A stretch of 64,000 nucleotides of DNA from Pseudomaricurvus alcaniphilus (GTDB taxonomy: Bacteria > Pseudomonadota > Gammaproteobacteria > Pseudomonadales > Cellvibrionaceae), in contig NZ_JAAOIX010000009.1 of assembly GCF_011440395.1 (NCBI RefSeq), forward strand, positions 1 to 64,000. The letters run 5' to 3'. The position numbers were made by a program, and so were the translations under genes. Each line of letters starts with the position of its first letter. Positions within the stretch are counted from its first letter, which is position 1. Shown here in pieces: positions 19,314 to 28,474 of the stretch. Below the pieces are notes generated by a model that was given only the letters and a program-made list of their open reading frames with translations, ran no database searches and was not told the DNA's origin.

Positions 19314-20330
19314 CTAGCCCTGGGACAGCAGTTCGCGCAGATCGATAATGGCGGCATTGGCCCTGGAAATGTAGGAGGCCATCACCAGCGAGTGGTTGGC
19401 CAGCATGCCGAGGCCGGAGCCGTTCAAGATCATCGGGCTGTAAACTGTGGCCTGGGTCGCCTCCAGCTCGCGAATAATCTGCTGCACACTGACCTGGGCA
19501 TTCTTCCGGCCCAGCGTATCGGCAAAATCAATCTCGATAGCGCGCAGGAAGTGCAGCAGCGCCCAGGCGCTGCCCCTGGCTTCATAAAAGACGTCGTCAA
19601 TCTCCATCCAGGCCGTTTTCACCTGCATTTCCGCAGGTGCCGAGGTGGAGCGGCTGGCCTTTTCCTCGCCGGCCAGGTCCGTATTCAGTCGGCGCTGGCC
19701 GACACTGGCACTCAAGCGCTGGGACAAACTGCCGAGCCGGGTTTCGACAGTGCTCAACCAGTAGCGCAGATTGTCCGCGCGAGCGAAGAACTGGGCGTTG
19801 TGCTTGTCCGCGTCAGTGAGGCGCTCAAGGTAATCTTCCAGGGCGGTGATGCCGTCCCGGTATTCCGACTCCGAGGCCGGCAGCGCCCAGCTGCGGTGGT
19901 CAAAGTTAAAACGCGACTCCGCTTTCGCCAGGGACAAGTCTTCGGTGGACTGTGATTGCGAGCGACTGAAGGCTTCGCGCATGGCCTTGGACAGGTCGCG
20001 AACCTGAATCAGCACCCCGTACTCCCACTTGGGGATATTATCCAGCCAAATACCCGGCGGCATCACGTCGTTGGACATAAAACCACCGGGCTTATCCAGC
20101 AAGGTACGGGTGACCTTGGCCAGGGTCGAAGTGGTGGCGACCCCGGTCAGGGGCTTGTCTTTGGTCTCCTGCAGCGCCAGGTTATCGCGCACCGAAAATA
20201 TATCCGGCTCCGAGCTCCAGAACCAGCCCAGCACCAGCATAACCAGCAGGTAGATAACCACCAGCAACGCCACCACGCGCCCCAGGCCACCCATCAAATC
20301 TTCTCGAAACTCATCCAGACGCTGTCCCAC
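19314..20330 (-). CDS. DUF2333 family membrane-anchored protein
   Basis: 338 residues with one N-terminal transmembrane helix (about 20-40) and a helical periplasmic part of unknown function; the stretch GGFMSNDVMPPGIWLDNIPKWE is the recognisable family block (20010-20085). GTG start preceded by AGGAG. The family is conserved in gammaproteobacteria, usually as a single gene; nothing next to it suggests a role. Convergent, nearly touching, with the kinase gene. Confidence 0.85.
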   Translation of the reverse strand: MGQRLDEFREDLMGGLGRVVALLVVIYLLVMLVLGWFWSSEPDIFSVRDNLALQETKDKPLTGVATTSTLAKVTRTLLDKPGGFMSNDVMPPGIWLDNIPKWEYGVLIQVRDLSKAMREAFSRSQSQSTEDLSLAKAESRFNFDHRSWALPASESEYRDGITALEDYLERLTDADKHNAQFFARADNLRYWLSTVETRLGSLSQRLSASVGQRRLNTDLAGEEKASRSTSAPAEMQVKTAWMEIDDVFYEARGSAWALLHFLRAIEIDFADTLGRKNAQVSVQQIIRELEATQATVYSPMILNGSGLGMLANHSLVMASYISRANAAIIDLRELLSQG

Positions 20331-20404
20331 AACCGCTCCTAATTTGCATTGATTCTGTACTGCTGCCCTGCACCCGTTCTGGCGCTGGCAATGCAGCCTG
20401 AGCC

Positions 20405-20875
20405 CTAATAACGAAACGCCTGCGCGAACGTGCGCAACGTCGAGCCATCCGCGAAGGTCAAGGTCAGCGCGTATTGGTCATCCGTTGCAGACGCCGGCAA
20501 CGACGTCATGGCAAAGACCATTACATGGTAGCCGTGTGGCTGAAACACCACTGATTCACCGGCGCCAACCAGCAGCTCCGGCACCGCTCGCATTTGCATC
20601 AGGCCATCGACGTGCAAATGCTGGTGGATCTCCGCCCGCTGCGCGCCCTCCACTGCCACCGCCACCAGGTTCTGGTCACGGGCGGAGCGATTGTGCAGGT
20701 CAAAATACACCACTGCCGTGGACTGCCCCGGCAGCGGCAGGCGGATGCGGGCAGACTCGACCAGCATCTCTGCCCGGGCGCCGGGCTGGCATATTAACAC
20801 CAGCAGCAGCGCCAGCAACAGGCAGCTCGCTCCGCGCCGGAATCCCGCCGCACTGTTGACCATCGACTCTGTCAT
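20405..20875 (-). CDS. PCu(A)C periplasmic copper chaperone
   Basis: 156 residues with a Sec signal (cleavage likely after ARA, about residue 35) and the PCu(A)C domain. Copper ligands are in place: a His/Met cluster EIHQHLHVDGLMQM (about 82-95) and HVM near residue 118, matching H-x10-M...H-x-M. The family carries Cu(I) to cytochrome oxidase CuA or detoxifies copper in the periplasm; usual partners Sco or a CopC are not adjacent. The 173 bp upstream holds no gene. Confidence 0.85.
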   Translation of the reverse strand: MTESMVNSAAGFRRGASCLLLALLLVLICQPGARAEMLVESARIRLPLPGQSTAVVYFDLHNRSARDQNLVAVAVEGAQRAEIHQHLHVDGLMQMRAVPELLVGAGESVVFQPHGYHVMVFAMTSLPASATDDQYALTLTFADGSTLRTFAQAFRY

Positions 20876-21048
20876 ATTCGTTGCAACTACCTTCTCACTC
20901 TGGAATTTATTCCGGCTCTCAAGCCTGCACCCAATCTACAGCGCGCAACTTGTTAGTGCTGTGCCAGCCCACCGGGCCAGGCTCATTATCCCCTATCGCC
21001 CCAATAAAACAACGGCGAGCTGTACCGAGCTACAGTTACTGCGCCAGG

Positions 21049-21756
21049 CTAAATAGGTGGCAGCACCGCGATCGAGGGCGGCGCGCCGATTTTTATATCA
21101 CCCCGCACCCGGTAGCCGCCGGCGGCCAGGTTCAGCTGTTTGTACAACCAGCGCCCCTCACTGTCGTTGCGCGCCACAATCAGTACACTTTCATCGCTGG
21201 CACTGATGCGCGCCGCGAGCTCCCCCAACAGTTTGAGCAAGGCCTCACTTTTGCTATTGAGGTCGGCCTCATTGAGCAAAATCCGGGTGGTGGCCTGCTG
21301 CTCTTGCTGGCTCAGTGCCCGCGCCCGCTGCAAATCATTGGTCACCTCCGCCAGCAGCGGGTTATTGGGCTTGACCGCCGCCGCCCGCGAGATCAGCAGC
21401 TGCGCCTCCTGCCAGCGACTGTGGGCAATTGCGTCGCGCGCCAGATGCACGTAACGCACCACAATATCATCAATACCCGCCCGCGCCTGCACGTTATCGG
21501 GCTGCAATTGCAACACCTGGCGAAACAGGTCGTAGGCATTCTCGTGCCGGGGCAGGGTCAAACGGTTCGCCGCCAACGCCGCCTCGGCCGCGCGCAGCAA
21601 TTGCGCCACCCGGTCTTCTGTCCGCGGCGGCGGGGCCGGCACCGGTTCGATCGGCTCTGCGGGCGGCGCCACTACCACCGCTGGCGGTGGCAGCGATCGC
21701 TGCTCCACACAGGCGCTGACAATCAGCAGCATTAGTAAAGCTGCGAGCAACTTCAC
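21049..21756 (-). CDS. TPR-containing lipoprotein of unknown function
   Basis: 235 residues if translation begins at the GTG at 21756, giving a compact lipoprotein signal MKLLAALLMLLIVSAC with the lipidated Cys at residue 16; a longer start (ATG at 21798) would bury the signal and is less likely. A proline-rich linker (PPPAVVVAPPAEPIEPVPAP) is followed by TPR-like helices (about 50-165) and a C-terminal segment ending in a hydrophobic tail. No catalytic motif seen. Divergent from dsbD across a 290-bp region. I cannot assign a function. Confidence 0.7.
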   Translation of the reverse strand: MKLLAALLMLLIVSACVEQRSLPPPAVVVAPPAEPIEPVPAPPPRTEDRVAQLLRAAEAALAANRLTLPRHENAYDLFRQVLQLQPDNVQARAGIDDIVVRYVHLARDAIAHSRWQEAQLLISRAAAVKPNNPLLAEVTNDLQRARALSQQEQQATTRILLNEADLNSKSEALLKLLGELAARISASDESVLIVARNDSEGRWLYKQLNLAAGGYRVRGDIKIGAPPSIAVLPPI

Positions 21757-21814
21757 ATTAAAACCGTTGTCCCTGTTACATCGAGGCCAATTTATCATGC
21801 AGCTGTATATGTCC

Positions 21815-21837
21815 GTTGTTACAATACCTGTTGTTAC
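21815..21837. repeat. Direct repeat GTTGTTAC, period 15
   Basis: Two exact copies of GTTGTTAC (21815-21822 and 21830-21837) lie between the divergent TPR lipoprotein and dsbD genes. Phased copies upstream of a gene could be a regulator site; no known consensus recognised. Confidence 0.35.
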
Positions 21838-22046
21838 CTTCTCGCTGAATAAAATACCCGTTAGCGAAGTGCCAACGCAACCGTTGCCCACTGCGCCGGG
21901 ACCAGCGACCGGCACAGACAGACCGGCCGCTGGCAAGCGGTCACCGGGATTGCTCTGGCTGCGCGCACCTGCAGCCGGTACTGCTTCGGCAGAGCCCGCC
22001 AGCCGAGACACTTCCAGGCCACACCAGACTCCAGGACCAGCACTGC

Positions 22047-23879
22047 ATGCTCATTAAATTCCTTTCGCTCTGCAAGTACTATCTGCTACTGCCCCTCCTA
22101 ATGGTCTGTAGCGGCAGCCTGGCGCAATTCAGCGACCTCGAGCAAAGCTCAAATGCCAGCACCGCCCTAAGCGAGCCGGCGCCACTGTCGCTGCAAACCG
22201 TAAGCTTCCTGCCGGTGGAACAGGCCTACCGGCTCAATGCCGAACTGCTGGCGCCGGACCGGCTGCTGCTCAACTGGACCATAGCCGAAGGCTACTACCT
22301 CTACCAAAAGCAGCTCAAGGTAGTGCCCACCGACTCCAGCCAGCAGCTGCCGCTGGAATTGCCGCCGGGACAGGAAAAGTACGACGACTATTTTGAAGAG
22401 TACCTGCAGGTCTACTACCGGCAGCTGCAACTGCAACTGCCACTGCCCGACCACTCCGGGACTGAAACCTACCGCCTGGCGGTGCACTCCCAGGGCTGTG
22501 CCGACGCCGGCCTCTGCTACCCGCCGCAAGTACAAATGGTCGAGGTTAGCGGGGGTGAGGCGCGGCTGGTGGCGGCAGAATCACCGCTGCCGGCCAACAA
22601 CTCAGTCAACAGCAACACACTAACCGGCACCACCCCCAGTGGCAGCAGTGGCCAGTGGCTGCTGGCCGTGGCCGGCGCCCTGCTGGGCGGCCTGCTCCTC
22701 AACCTCATGCCCTGTGTCTTTCCAATCCTGTCCCTGAAAGCCCTGAGCCTGGCCAACGCCCACCACCAGCCCCATCGGCAGCACCTGCACGGCTGGGCCT
22801 ACACCCTCGGCGCCATGGTCTTTTTTGTCGCCATCGCCACGGTGATGATCGTTTTGCGCCAGGCCGGCTACGCCATCGGCTGGGGCTTTCAACTGCAGTC
22901 GCCGCTGGTGGTGGCCGCGCTGGCCTATGTTTTCTTTGCCATGGGCCTGCTGTTTTCCAGCAGCTATGCCATCGGCAGCAGCCTGGGCGGCATCGGCCAG
23001 AAACTCACCCAGGGCCACAGCCTGCCCTCTTCTTTCTTTACCGGCGCACTGGCCTGCGTGGTCGCGAGCCCCTGCACCGCGCCGTTTATGGGCAGCGCCC
23101 TGGGTTACGCCGTCACCCAGCCAACGCCCACCGCCCTGAGCATATTTGCCGCACTCGGGCTGGGCATGGCACTGCCGTTCCTGCTGCTCAGCTACTACCC
23201 TTCCCTGAGCCGCATCATGCCCAAACCCGGCCAGTGGATGGAGACTTTCAAACAATTGCTGGCCTTCCCCCTGTACCTGACGGCGCTCTGGCTGCTGTGG
23301 GTGCTGGGGCGCCAGGCCGGCAGCGACGCCATTATCCTGGCCGGCGTTGGCGCGGTGGCCATCGCCTTCGCCCTGTGGTTACTGCATCGGGCCAGTGAGC
23401 GGCGCTGGCTGCGCTACGCAGCGCTGGCCGGCCTGGCAGTCGCCCTGCTGCCCCTGTCCTATATCAACAGCGTGCCCGGCGGCAGCTCTGCCAGCCTGGA
23501 GGATGACTGGCAACCCTACTCGAGCGCGCGCCTGGAGCAACTGCTGGCCAGCAACACCCCGGTTTTTGTCAACCTGACCGCGGACTGGTGCATCACCTGC
23601 CTGGCCAATGAGCGGGTGGTACTCAGTTCCGACTCAGTGAACAGCGCGTTTAGCGACAGCGGTATCGTCAAGCTGAAGGGCGACTGGACCAACTACAACC
23701 CTGAAATTACCGACCTGCTGGCTCGCTTCGACCGCAGCGGCGTACCGCTGTACCTGTTCTATTCCGCCCAGCCCGGCATGCAGCCACAGGTGCTGCCGCA
23801 AATATTGAACAAGGGCATCATCCTCGACGCCATCAGCTCGACTAAAAACGCCGCAGAAGGGCAGGTTACTGCACGCTAA
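22047..23879 (+). CDS. dsbD: Thiol:disulfide interchange protein DsbD
   Basis: 610 residues with all three DsbD modules: signal peptide and periplasmic alpha domain with redox pair GCADAGLC (about 152-158); membrane beta domain with eight helices and redox cysteines in NLMPCVFP and ASPCTAPF; C-terminal thioredoxin-like gamma domain with CxxC as WCITC. It passes electrons from cytoplasmic thioredoxin to periplasmic DsbC/DsbG and cytochrome c maturation. All six catalytic cysteines are present. The 276 bp downstream (23880-24155) carries no gene and probably the aroQ promoter. Confidence 0.95.
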   Translation: MLIKFLSLCKYYLLLPLLMVCSGSLAQFSDLEQSSNASTALSEPAPLSLQTVSFLPVEQAYRLNAELLAPDRLLLNWTIAEGYYLYQKQLKVVPTDSSQQLPLELPPGQEKYDDYFEEYLQVYYRQLQLQLPLPDHSGTETYRLAVHSQGCADAGLCYPPQVQMVEVSGGEARLVAAESPLPANNSVNSNTLTGTTPSGSSGQWLLAVAGALLGGLLLNLMPCVFPILSLKALSLANAHHQPHRQHLHGWAYTLGAMVFFVAIATVMIVLRQAGYAIGWGFQLQSPLVVAALAYVFFAMGLLFSSSYAIGSSLGGIGQKLTQGHSLPSSFFTGALACVVASPCTAPFMGSALGYAVTQPTPTALSIFAALGLGMALPFLLLSYYPSLSRIMPKPGQWMETFKQLLAFPLYLTALWLLWVLGRQAGSDAIILAGVGAVAIAFALWLLHRASERRWLRYAALAGLAVALLPLSYINSVPGGSSASLEDDWQPYSSARLEQLLASNTPVFVNLTADWCITCLANERVVLSSDSVNSAFSDSGIVKLKGDWTNYNPEITDLLARFDRSGVPLYLFYSAQPGMQPQVLPQILNKGIILDAISSTKNAAEGQVTAR

Positions 23880-24155
23880 CCACCTGTTGTCGTATTTTTA
23901 CCCGAATCAATCCGTATCACGCATGCAATGAGTAAACTTGTCAGCAACGCCCGTCGCTGCCCCGGCCGGGCTGCACCTGACATTTCCTAATAGGCAAAAC
24001 TTCGCCAATATGGCGGCTAAAATCAGGTAACTTCAGAAAAACTATCGGCCAACTAGACTATTCTCCAGTTTTGCGGCACACTTCCGAACTGCTGCACCAT
24101 CCATCGCCCCCGGCTCTGCGGGAGGCCAAGACAGAACTCAGGAGAGACTCAGGCC

Positions 24156-24593
24156 ATGGCAACTATCCTGGTGTTACACGGCCCCAACCTTAACTTGCTG
24201 GGTACCCGAGAGCCCGAGATATACGGCTCCACCACCCTCAGGGATATTGATAAGCGCCTGACCGAGATGTGCCTTGAACGCGGCCATCACCTGCAGTCGC
24301 TGCAAAGCAATGCCGAATACGAACTTATCGACCGCATCCACGACGCCCGCAATGAGGGCATCAATTTTATCCTGATCAACCCCGCCGCCTTTACCCATAC
24401 CAGCGTGGCACTGCGCGACGCACTCGCGGCGGTCGCCATTCCCTTTATCGAGGTGCACCTGTCCAATGTGCACAGCCGGGAAGCGTTTCGTCAGCACTCC
24501 TACTTTTCTGACTTGGCGGTCGGCGTGATCTGTGGTTTTGGCGCCCACAGCTATGAACTGGCCCTGAATGCCGCGCTAAACCGACTTGGCTGA
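24156..24593 (+). CDS. aroQ: 3-dehydroquinate dehydratase, type II
   Basis: 145 residues. Catalyses the third shikimate step. Type II signatures visible: [18 protein letters not shown] at the N-terminus (catalytic Arg/Tyr loop), [15 protein letters not shown], and [14 protein letters not shown] containing the catalytic His. AGGAG precedes the ATG. aroQ-accB-accC is a conserved gammaproteobacterial cluster, joined here by a short tandem-repeat spacer. Confidence 0.96.
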   Translation: MATILVLHGPNLNLLGTREPEIYGSTTLRDIDKRLTEMCLERGHHLQSLQSNAEYELIDRIHDARNEGINFILINPAAFTHTSVALRDALAAVAIPFIEVHLSNVHSREAFRQHSYFSDLAVGVICGFGAHSYELALNAALNRLG

Positions 24594-24619
24594 TTACTGA
24601 CTACTGATTACTGATTACT
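24592..24619 (+). repeat. Four tandem 7-bp units (GATTACT type)
   Basis: Four head-to-tail heptamers (GATTACT, GACTACT, GATTACT, GATTACT) start within the aroQ stop codon and fill half of the aroQ-accB spacer. The 7-bp period puts stop-containing triplets in every frame. Probably slipped-strand expansion; copy number may vary between strains. Confidence 0.75.
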
Positions 24620-24649
24620 GAATTAAACTTTGAACGGGAAAACCTTCTC

Positions 24650-25126
24650 ATGGATATTAGAAAAATCAAAAAACTGATTGAGCTGCTGGAAGAATCCGAT
24701 ATTGGTGAACTGGAGATCAAGGAGGGCGAAGAATCGGTTCGTATCAGCCGCGGCAGCAAGTCCTTTATGCACGCCGCGCAACCCATGTACGCCGCTCCAA
24801 TGGCGGCACCTGCCGCGGCACCCGCAGCAGCGCCCGCATCGGTATCTGCCGCCACAGCCAGCAGCGACGAGAGCAAAGCCGCCACCACCAGCGGCCATAT
24901 TATCAAGTCTCCTATGGTGGGCACCTTTTACTCCGCCCCCAGCCCCGGCTCACCGGCGTTTGTCGCCGTTGGCCAGCACGTCAAGGCCGGCGATGTAGTG
25001 TGCATCGTTGAGGCCATGAAAATGATGAACCAGATCGAAGCTGACAAGGCCGGCGTGGTGGAAGCCATCCTGGCGGAGGATGGCCAACCAGTTGAGTTTG
25101 ACCAACCTCTGATCACCATCGTCTAA
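24650..25126 (+). CDS. accB: Biotin carboxyl carrier protein of acetyl-CoA carboxylase
   Basis: 158 residues. N-terminal helix and [10 protein letters not shown]-like strand, an Ala/Pro-rich linker (about 45-80), then the biotinyl domain with the biotin-accepting lysine in EAMKMMN (about residue 124) and the thumb segment before it ([16 protein letters not shown]). Works with AccC directly downstream (26 bp) and with AccA/AccD elsewhere to make malonyl-CoA for fatty acid synthesis. Confidence 0.97.
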   Translation: MDIRKIKKLIELLEESDIGELEIKEGEESVRISRGSKSFMHAAQPMYAAPMAAPAAAPAAAPASVSAATASSDESKAATTSGHIIKSPMVGTFYSAPSPGSPAFVAVGQHVKAGDVVCIVEAMKMMNQIEADKAGVVEAILAEDGQPVEFDQPLITIV

Positions 25127-25152
25127 ACGGCGCTGCGCCACAGGGGAATTGC

Positions 25153-26493
25153 ATGTTTGAAAAAATAGTCATCGCCAATCGCGGCGAGATCGCCTTGCGT
25201 ATTTTGCGCGCCTGCAAGGAACTGGGTATAAAAACCGTCGCCGTGCACTCGCAGATCGACCGCGATTTGAAACACGTGCGGCTGGCCGACGAATCCGTTT
25301 GTATCGGCCCCAACTCTTCCACTGAAAGCTATCTCAATATTCCGCGCATCATCAGCGCCATGGAAATCACCGACTCCATGGCGGTGCACCCCGGCTACGG
25401 CTTCCTGGCCGAAAACGCCGATTTTGCCGAACAGGTGCAAAACAGCGGCTTTACCTTTATTGGCCCCAGCGCCGACGTTATCCGCCTGATGGGCGACAAG
25501 GTCTCCGCCATCGCCGCCATGAAAAAAGCCGGCGTGCCCACGGTGCCAGGTTCCGACGGCCCATTGCCTGACGACAAGGACAAGTGCCTGGGGTTTGGCC
25601 AGAGCATCGGCTACCCGGTCATCATCAAGGCTGCCGCTGGCGGTGGTGGTCGCGGTATGCGCGTGGTGCACACCGAATCCGCCCTGCTCAACTCCATTCG
25701 CGTCACCAAGGCCGAAGCCAAGGCCGCCTTCGGTGACGATACCGTCTACATGGAGAAGTTCCTGCAGAACCCGCGCCACGTGGAAGTGCAAGTGATGTCC
25801 GACGGCCAGGGCCACGCCATCCACCTGGGCGATCGCGACTGCTCCCTGCAGCGCCGCCACCAAAAGGTACTGGAAGAAGCACCGGCACCGTTTATCGATC
25901 CGGATTCACGCCGCAAAGTGCTGGAGTCCTGCGTCAAAGCCTGTATCGAGATTGGTTATCGCGGCGCCGGCACCTTCGAATTCCTGTACGAGGACGGCCA
26001 CTTTTATTTTATTGAAATGAATACCCGCATCCAGGTGGAGCACCCGGTCACCGAAATGGTCACCGGCGTGGATTTGATCAAAGAGCAAATTCGTGTCTGC
26101 GCCGGCGAAAAGCTGTCCCTCAGCCAGGACGACGTGGTCATCAAGGGCCACTCGTTCGAGTGCCGGATCAACGCCGAAGACCCGAAAACCTTTATGCCCT
26201 GCCCCGGCACCGTCACCCAGTTCCACGCCCCCGGCGGCCTCGGGGTGCGAGTCGACTCGCACCTCTACAACGGCTACAAGGTACCGCCCAACTACGACTC
26301 CATGATCGCCAAGATCATCACCTACGGCGAGTGCCGGGCAACCGCGCTGGCGCGCATGCGCAGCGCCCTGGACGAACTGGTGATCGACGGTATTCGCACC
26401 AATATCCCCCTGCAGCAGGACCTGGTGCGGGACGCCGGTTTTATGAAGGGCGGGGTCAATATTCACTACCTGGAAAAGAAACTGGGCAAATAG
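25153..26493 (+). CDS. accC: Biotin carboxylase subunit of acetyl-CoA carboxylase
   Basis: 446 residues, ATP-grasp enzyme that carboxylates the biotin of AccB. N-terminus [16 protein letters not shown], the glycine-rich ATP loop [23 protein letters not shown], and [14 protein letters not shown] with catalytic residues are all present. AGGGGA precedes the start. A strong hairpin with a T-run follows (26543-26572), ending the aroQ-accB-accC unit. Confidence 0.97.
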   Translation: MFEKIVIANRGEIALRILRACKELGIKTVAVHSQIDRDLKHVRLADESVCIGPNSSTESYLNIPRIISAMEITDSMAVHPGYGFLAENADFAEQVQNSGFTFIGPSADVIRLMGDKVSAIAAMKKAGVPTVPGSDGPLPDDKDKCLGFGQSIGYPVIIKAAAGGGGRGMRVVHTESALLNSIRVTKAEAKAAFGDDTVYMEKFLQNPRHVEVQVMSDGQGHAIHLGDRDCSLQRRHQKVLEEAPAPFIDPDSRRKVLESCVKACIEIGYRGAGTFEFLYEDGHFYFIEMNTRIQVEHPVTEMVTGVDLIKEQIRVCAGEKLSLSQDDVVIKGHSFECRINAEDPKTFMPCPGTVTQFHAPGGLGVRVDSHLYNGYKVPPNYDSMIAKIITYGECRATALARMRSALDELVIDGIRTNIPLQQDLVRDAGFMKGGVNIHYLEKKLGK

Positions 26494-26542
26494 CGCCGGC
26501 CGTGCGGCCAGCTGCACAGGGACAAGCCCTGGATACCGCAAT

Positions 26543-26572
26543 AAAAAAACCCGCTGCAAGGCGGGTTTTTTT
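26543..26572. terminator. Rho-independent terminator after accC (bidirectional)
   Basis: A7 run, stem CCCGC / GCGGG with a 6-base loop, then T7. The symmetrical A and T runs let it end both accC (rightward) and the riboflavin operon finishing with ribA (leftward). Confidence 0.85.
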
Positions 26573-26641
26573 ATTGTTCGGCTAGTGGCCGCTACTGGTT
26601 AACTATTGGCCGACTGTTAACCGCCAGCGGCGCAGCCAGCG

Positions 26642-27250
26642 CTAACTTTCATCGTCATCATCACCGTCGAGCAAATGCCCCAGCTTGCCCTTTTTCGTGG
26701 CCAGGTATTTGACGTTGTGGGGGTTGCGACCGCGCTCGTGGGATAACCGCTCCACCACATCCACCCCCAACTCCTGCAGGGCTTTGACCTTGCGCGGGTT
26801 GTTGGTCATCAGCTTGATCTTGCCGATGTGCAAATGCTCCAGCATGGGCTTGAGAATGGAGTAGTCGCGCAAGTCGGCACCAAAGCCCAGCGCCTCGTTG
26901 GCCTCTACCGTATCTGCACCCCGATCCTGCAAGTGGTAGGCCTTGATTTTATTGAGCAAACCGATGCCACGCCCCTCCTGGCGCAGGTAAAAAATCACCC
27001 CGCGTCCCTCCAGCGAGATGCGGTGCATGGCGGCTTGCAACTGGGCGCCACAGTCGCAGCGCAAGCTGAACAGTGCGTCACCGGTCAGGCATTCGGAGTG
27101 AATGCGCGCCAGCACCGGTTCACCGCTGTCCACCAGCCCCATGGTCAGGACCACGTGCTCTTTGTTGTTTTCACGATCCTCAAAACCGTGCATTTCAAAA
27201 ATCCCCCAGGGCGTGGGAAGTTTTGAAGACTCTACGAAACTAACCGTCAC
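26642..27250 (-). CDS. ribA: GTP cyclohydrolase II
   Basis: 202 residues. First step of riboflavin synthesis: GTP to 2,5-diamino-6-ribosylamino-pyrimidinone phosphate. Zinc-binding cysteines appear as [15 protein letters not shown] and the catalytic region as [11 protein letters not shown], followed by NNPRKVKAL. It is last in the leftward operon and supplies the activity that the RibA-like half of the RibBA protein at 30509-31624 appears to have lost. Acidic C-terminal tail (GDDDDES). Confidence 0.95.
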   Translation of the reverse strand: MTVSFVESSKLPTPWGIFEMHGFEDRENNKEHVVLTMGLVDSGEPVLARIHSECLTGDALFSLRCDCGAQLQAAMHRISLEGRGVIFYLRQEGRGIGLLNKIKAYHLQDRGADTVEANEALGFGADLRDYSILKPMLEHLHIGKIKLMTNNPRKVKALQELGVDVVERLSHERGRNPHNVKYLATKKGKLGHLLDGDDDDES

Positions 27251-27320
27251 AAGCTAACCTCTTTCTCGGCGCGGGAACAGCGCCCCCCGGGGTCGGCCCC
27301 GGAGGTCATAGCGCGCGCAA

Positions 27321-27971
27321 TTAATATTGGCTCTGTAACACCAACACTCCATTCTCTCTAAACATCTCTACCCGGCTCAAATAACTATTGCCGAGCAGCA
27401 CCGTGTCAGGGAAATTACTCATATTGACCAATGCTTCGACGTTATCGACCCGCACCGGCCCCACCGTAACACTGTCCAGCATAACCAGATAGCTGTCGAC
27501 CAGCCCGTTCGCGGTGCTGACTTGCAGCAGGCGACCATTGCGGTAGTCAATGCCCAGGGCTTTCGCCTGGGGCAGGCTCATTGCAACGGCCGTAGCACCG
27601 GTATCGATCATCACTTCCACCGGCTTGTTATTGATGCGCGCCGGCGTCAGGTAGTGTCCACCCCGGCGCGGTTGCAAGCGCACCTCCTGCACCTCGGCCG
27701 CCCTATAGGCCGACGAAATCTTGCGCGAGACGCCCAACTGGTAGACCTCGCCGTCGATATCCACCACCGCTTCGCGGCTGTCGGCGGCAACCAGAGTTAC
27801 CCCGTTGCGGCTCATGCCAACCTTCAGCATCACCACCTCGCCATCGATGTTTAAAATCGCGCGACCGGCAAACAAGCCCTTCACTTCCACCTCGGCCGCT
27901 TGCACTGGCGGCAACCAGAGCAGGGCCAGCAGCAGTAGCGTGCCTCTTACCCCAGGGGCGCCTGCCGCCAT
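27321..27971 (-). CDS. Secreted/anchored retropepsin-like aspartic protease
   Basis: 216 residues: hydrophobic signal/anchor (about 10-30, ending VQAAEV), an SH3-like or beta region, and a C-terminal retroviral-type aspartic protease domain with the catalytic triad in IDTGATAVAMS and a second block LLGNSYL. This matches the clan AA TIGR02281-type family of proteobacteria; substrates unknown. The start at 27971 lies 20 bp after the pgpA stop and is preceded by GAGGG; the frame is open further upstream inside pgpA. Located between pgpA and ribA in the riboflavin operon. Confidence 0.8.
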   Translation of the reverse strand: MAAGAPGVRGTLLLLALLWLPPVQAAEVEVKGLFAGRAILNIDGEVVMLKVGMSRNGVTLVAADSREAVVDIDGEVYQLGVSRKISSAYRAAEVQEVRLQPRRGGHYLTPARINNKPVEVMIDTGATAVAMSLPQAKALGIDYRNGRLLQVSTANGLVDSYLVMLDSVTVGPVRVDNVEALVNMSNFPDTVLLGNSYLSRVEMFRENGVLVLQSQY

Positions 27972-27991
27972 TGCCCTCGCCCCCACCGATC

Positions 27992-28474
27992 TCAAAGCGG
28001 CAGCACTCGCACTGCCAGCTGCAAACACAGCAGCGCCATCAGCCCCGCCAGCACATCGTCGATCATAATGCCGAAGCCACCCTCCACCTTCCGGTCACAC
28101 CAGCTGATGGGCCAGGGTTTGAGGACATCAAACAGCCGAAACAGCAGGAAGCCCAGCAGCAACCAAAGCCAACCAGGCGGGGCCGCCAGCATGGTAATCC
28201 AGAAGCCGACAAATTCATCCCAGACAATGCCCGGGTGGTCGTGCACGTCGAGGTCCTGGGCCGTCTTGTGGCACAGGTACACACCCACCACAAAGCTGAG
28301 CAGAACCAGCGCCGCGTAGACCGGCAACGACAACTGAGCCAGCAACAGATACAGGGGAATCGCCGCCAGGGTACCCATCGTACCCGGCGCCTTGGGTGAC
28401 AAACCGGAGCCAAAACCGAAGGCGAGAAAATGTACTGGCCGCCGCACCAGTGCCGCAAAGGAAGGATTAGTCAT
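27992..28474 (-). CDS. pgpA: Phosphatidylglycerophosphatase A
   Basis: 160 residues, inner-membrane enzyme removing phosphate from phosphatidylglycerol-phosphate. Family blocks FGSGLSPKAPGTMGTL, GIVWDEFVGFW (catalytic acidic residues) and GGFGIMIDDVLAG are present, with four hydrophobic helices. Start overlaps the thiL stop by 8 bp; thiL-pgpA is a classic coupled pair. Confidence 0.95.
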   Translation of the reverse strand: MTNPSFAALVRRPVHFLAFGFGSGLSPKAPGTMGTLAAIPLYLLLAQLSLPVYAALVLLSFVVGVYLCHKTAQDLDVHDHPGIVWDEFVGFWITMLAAPPGWLWLLLGFLLFRLFDVLKPWPISWCDRKVEGGFGIMIDDVLAGLMALLCLQLAVRVLPL

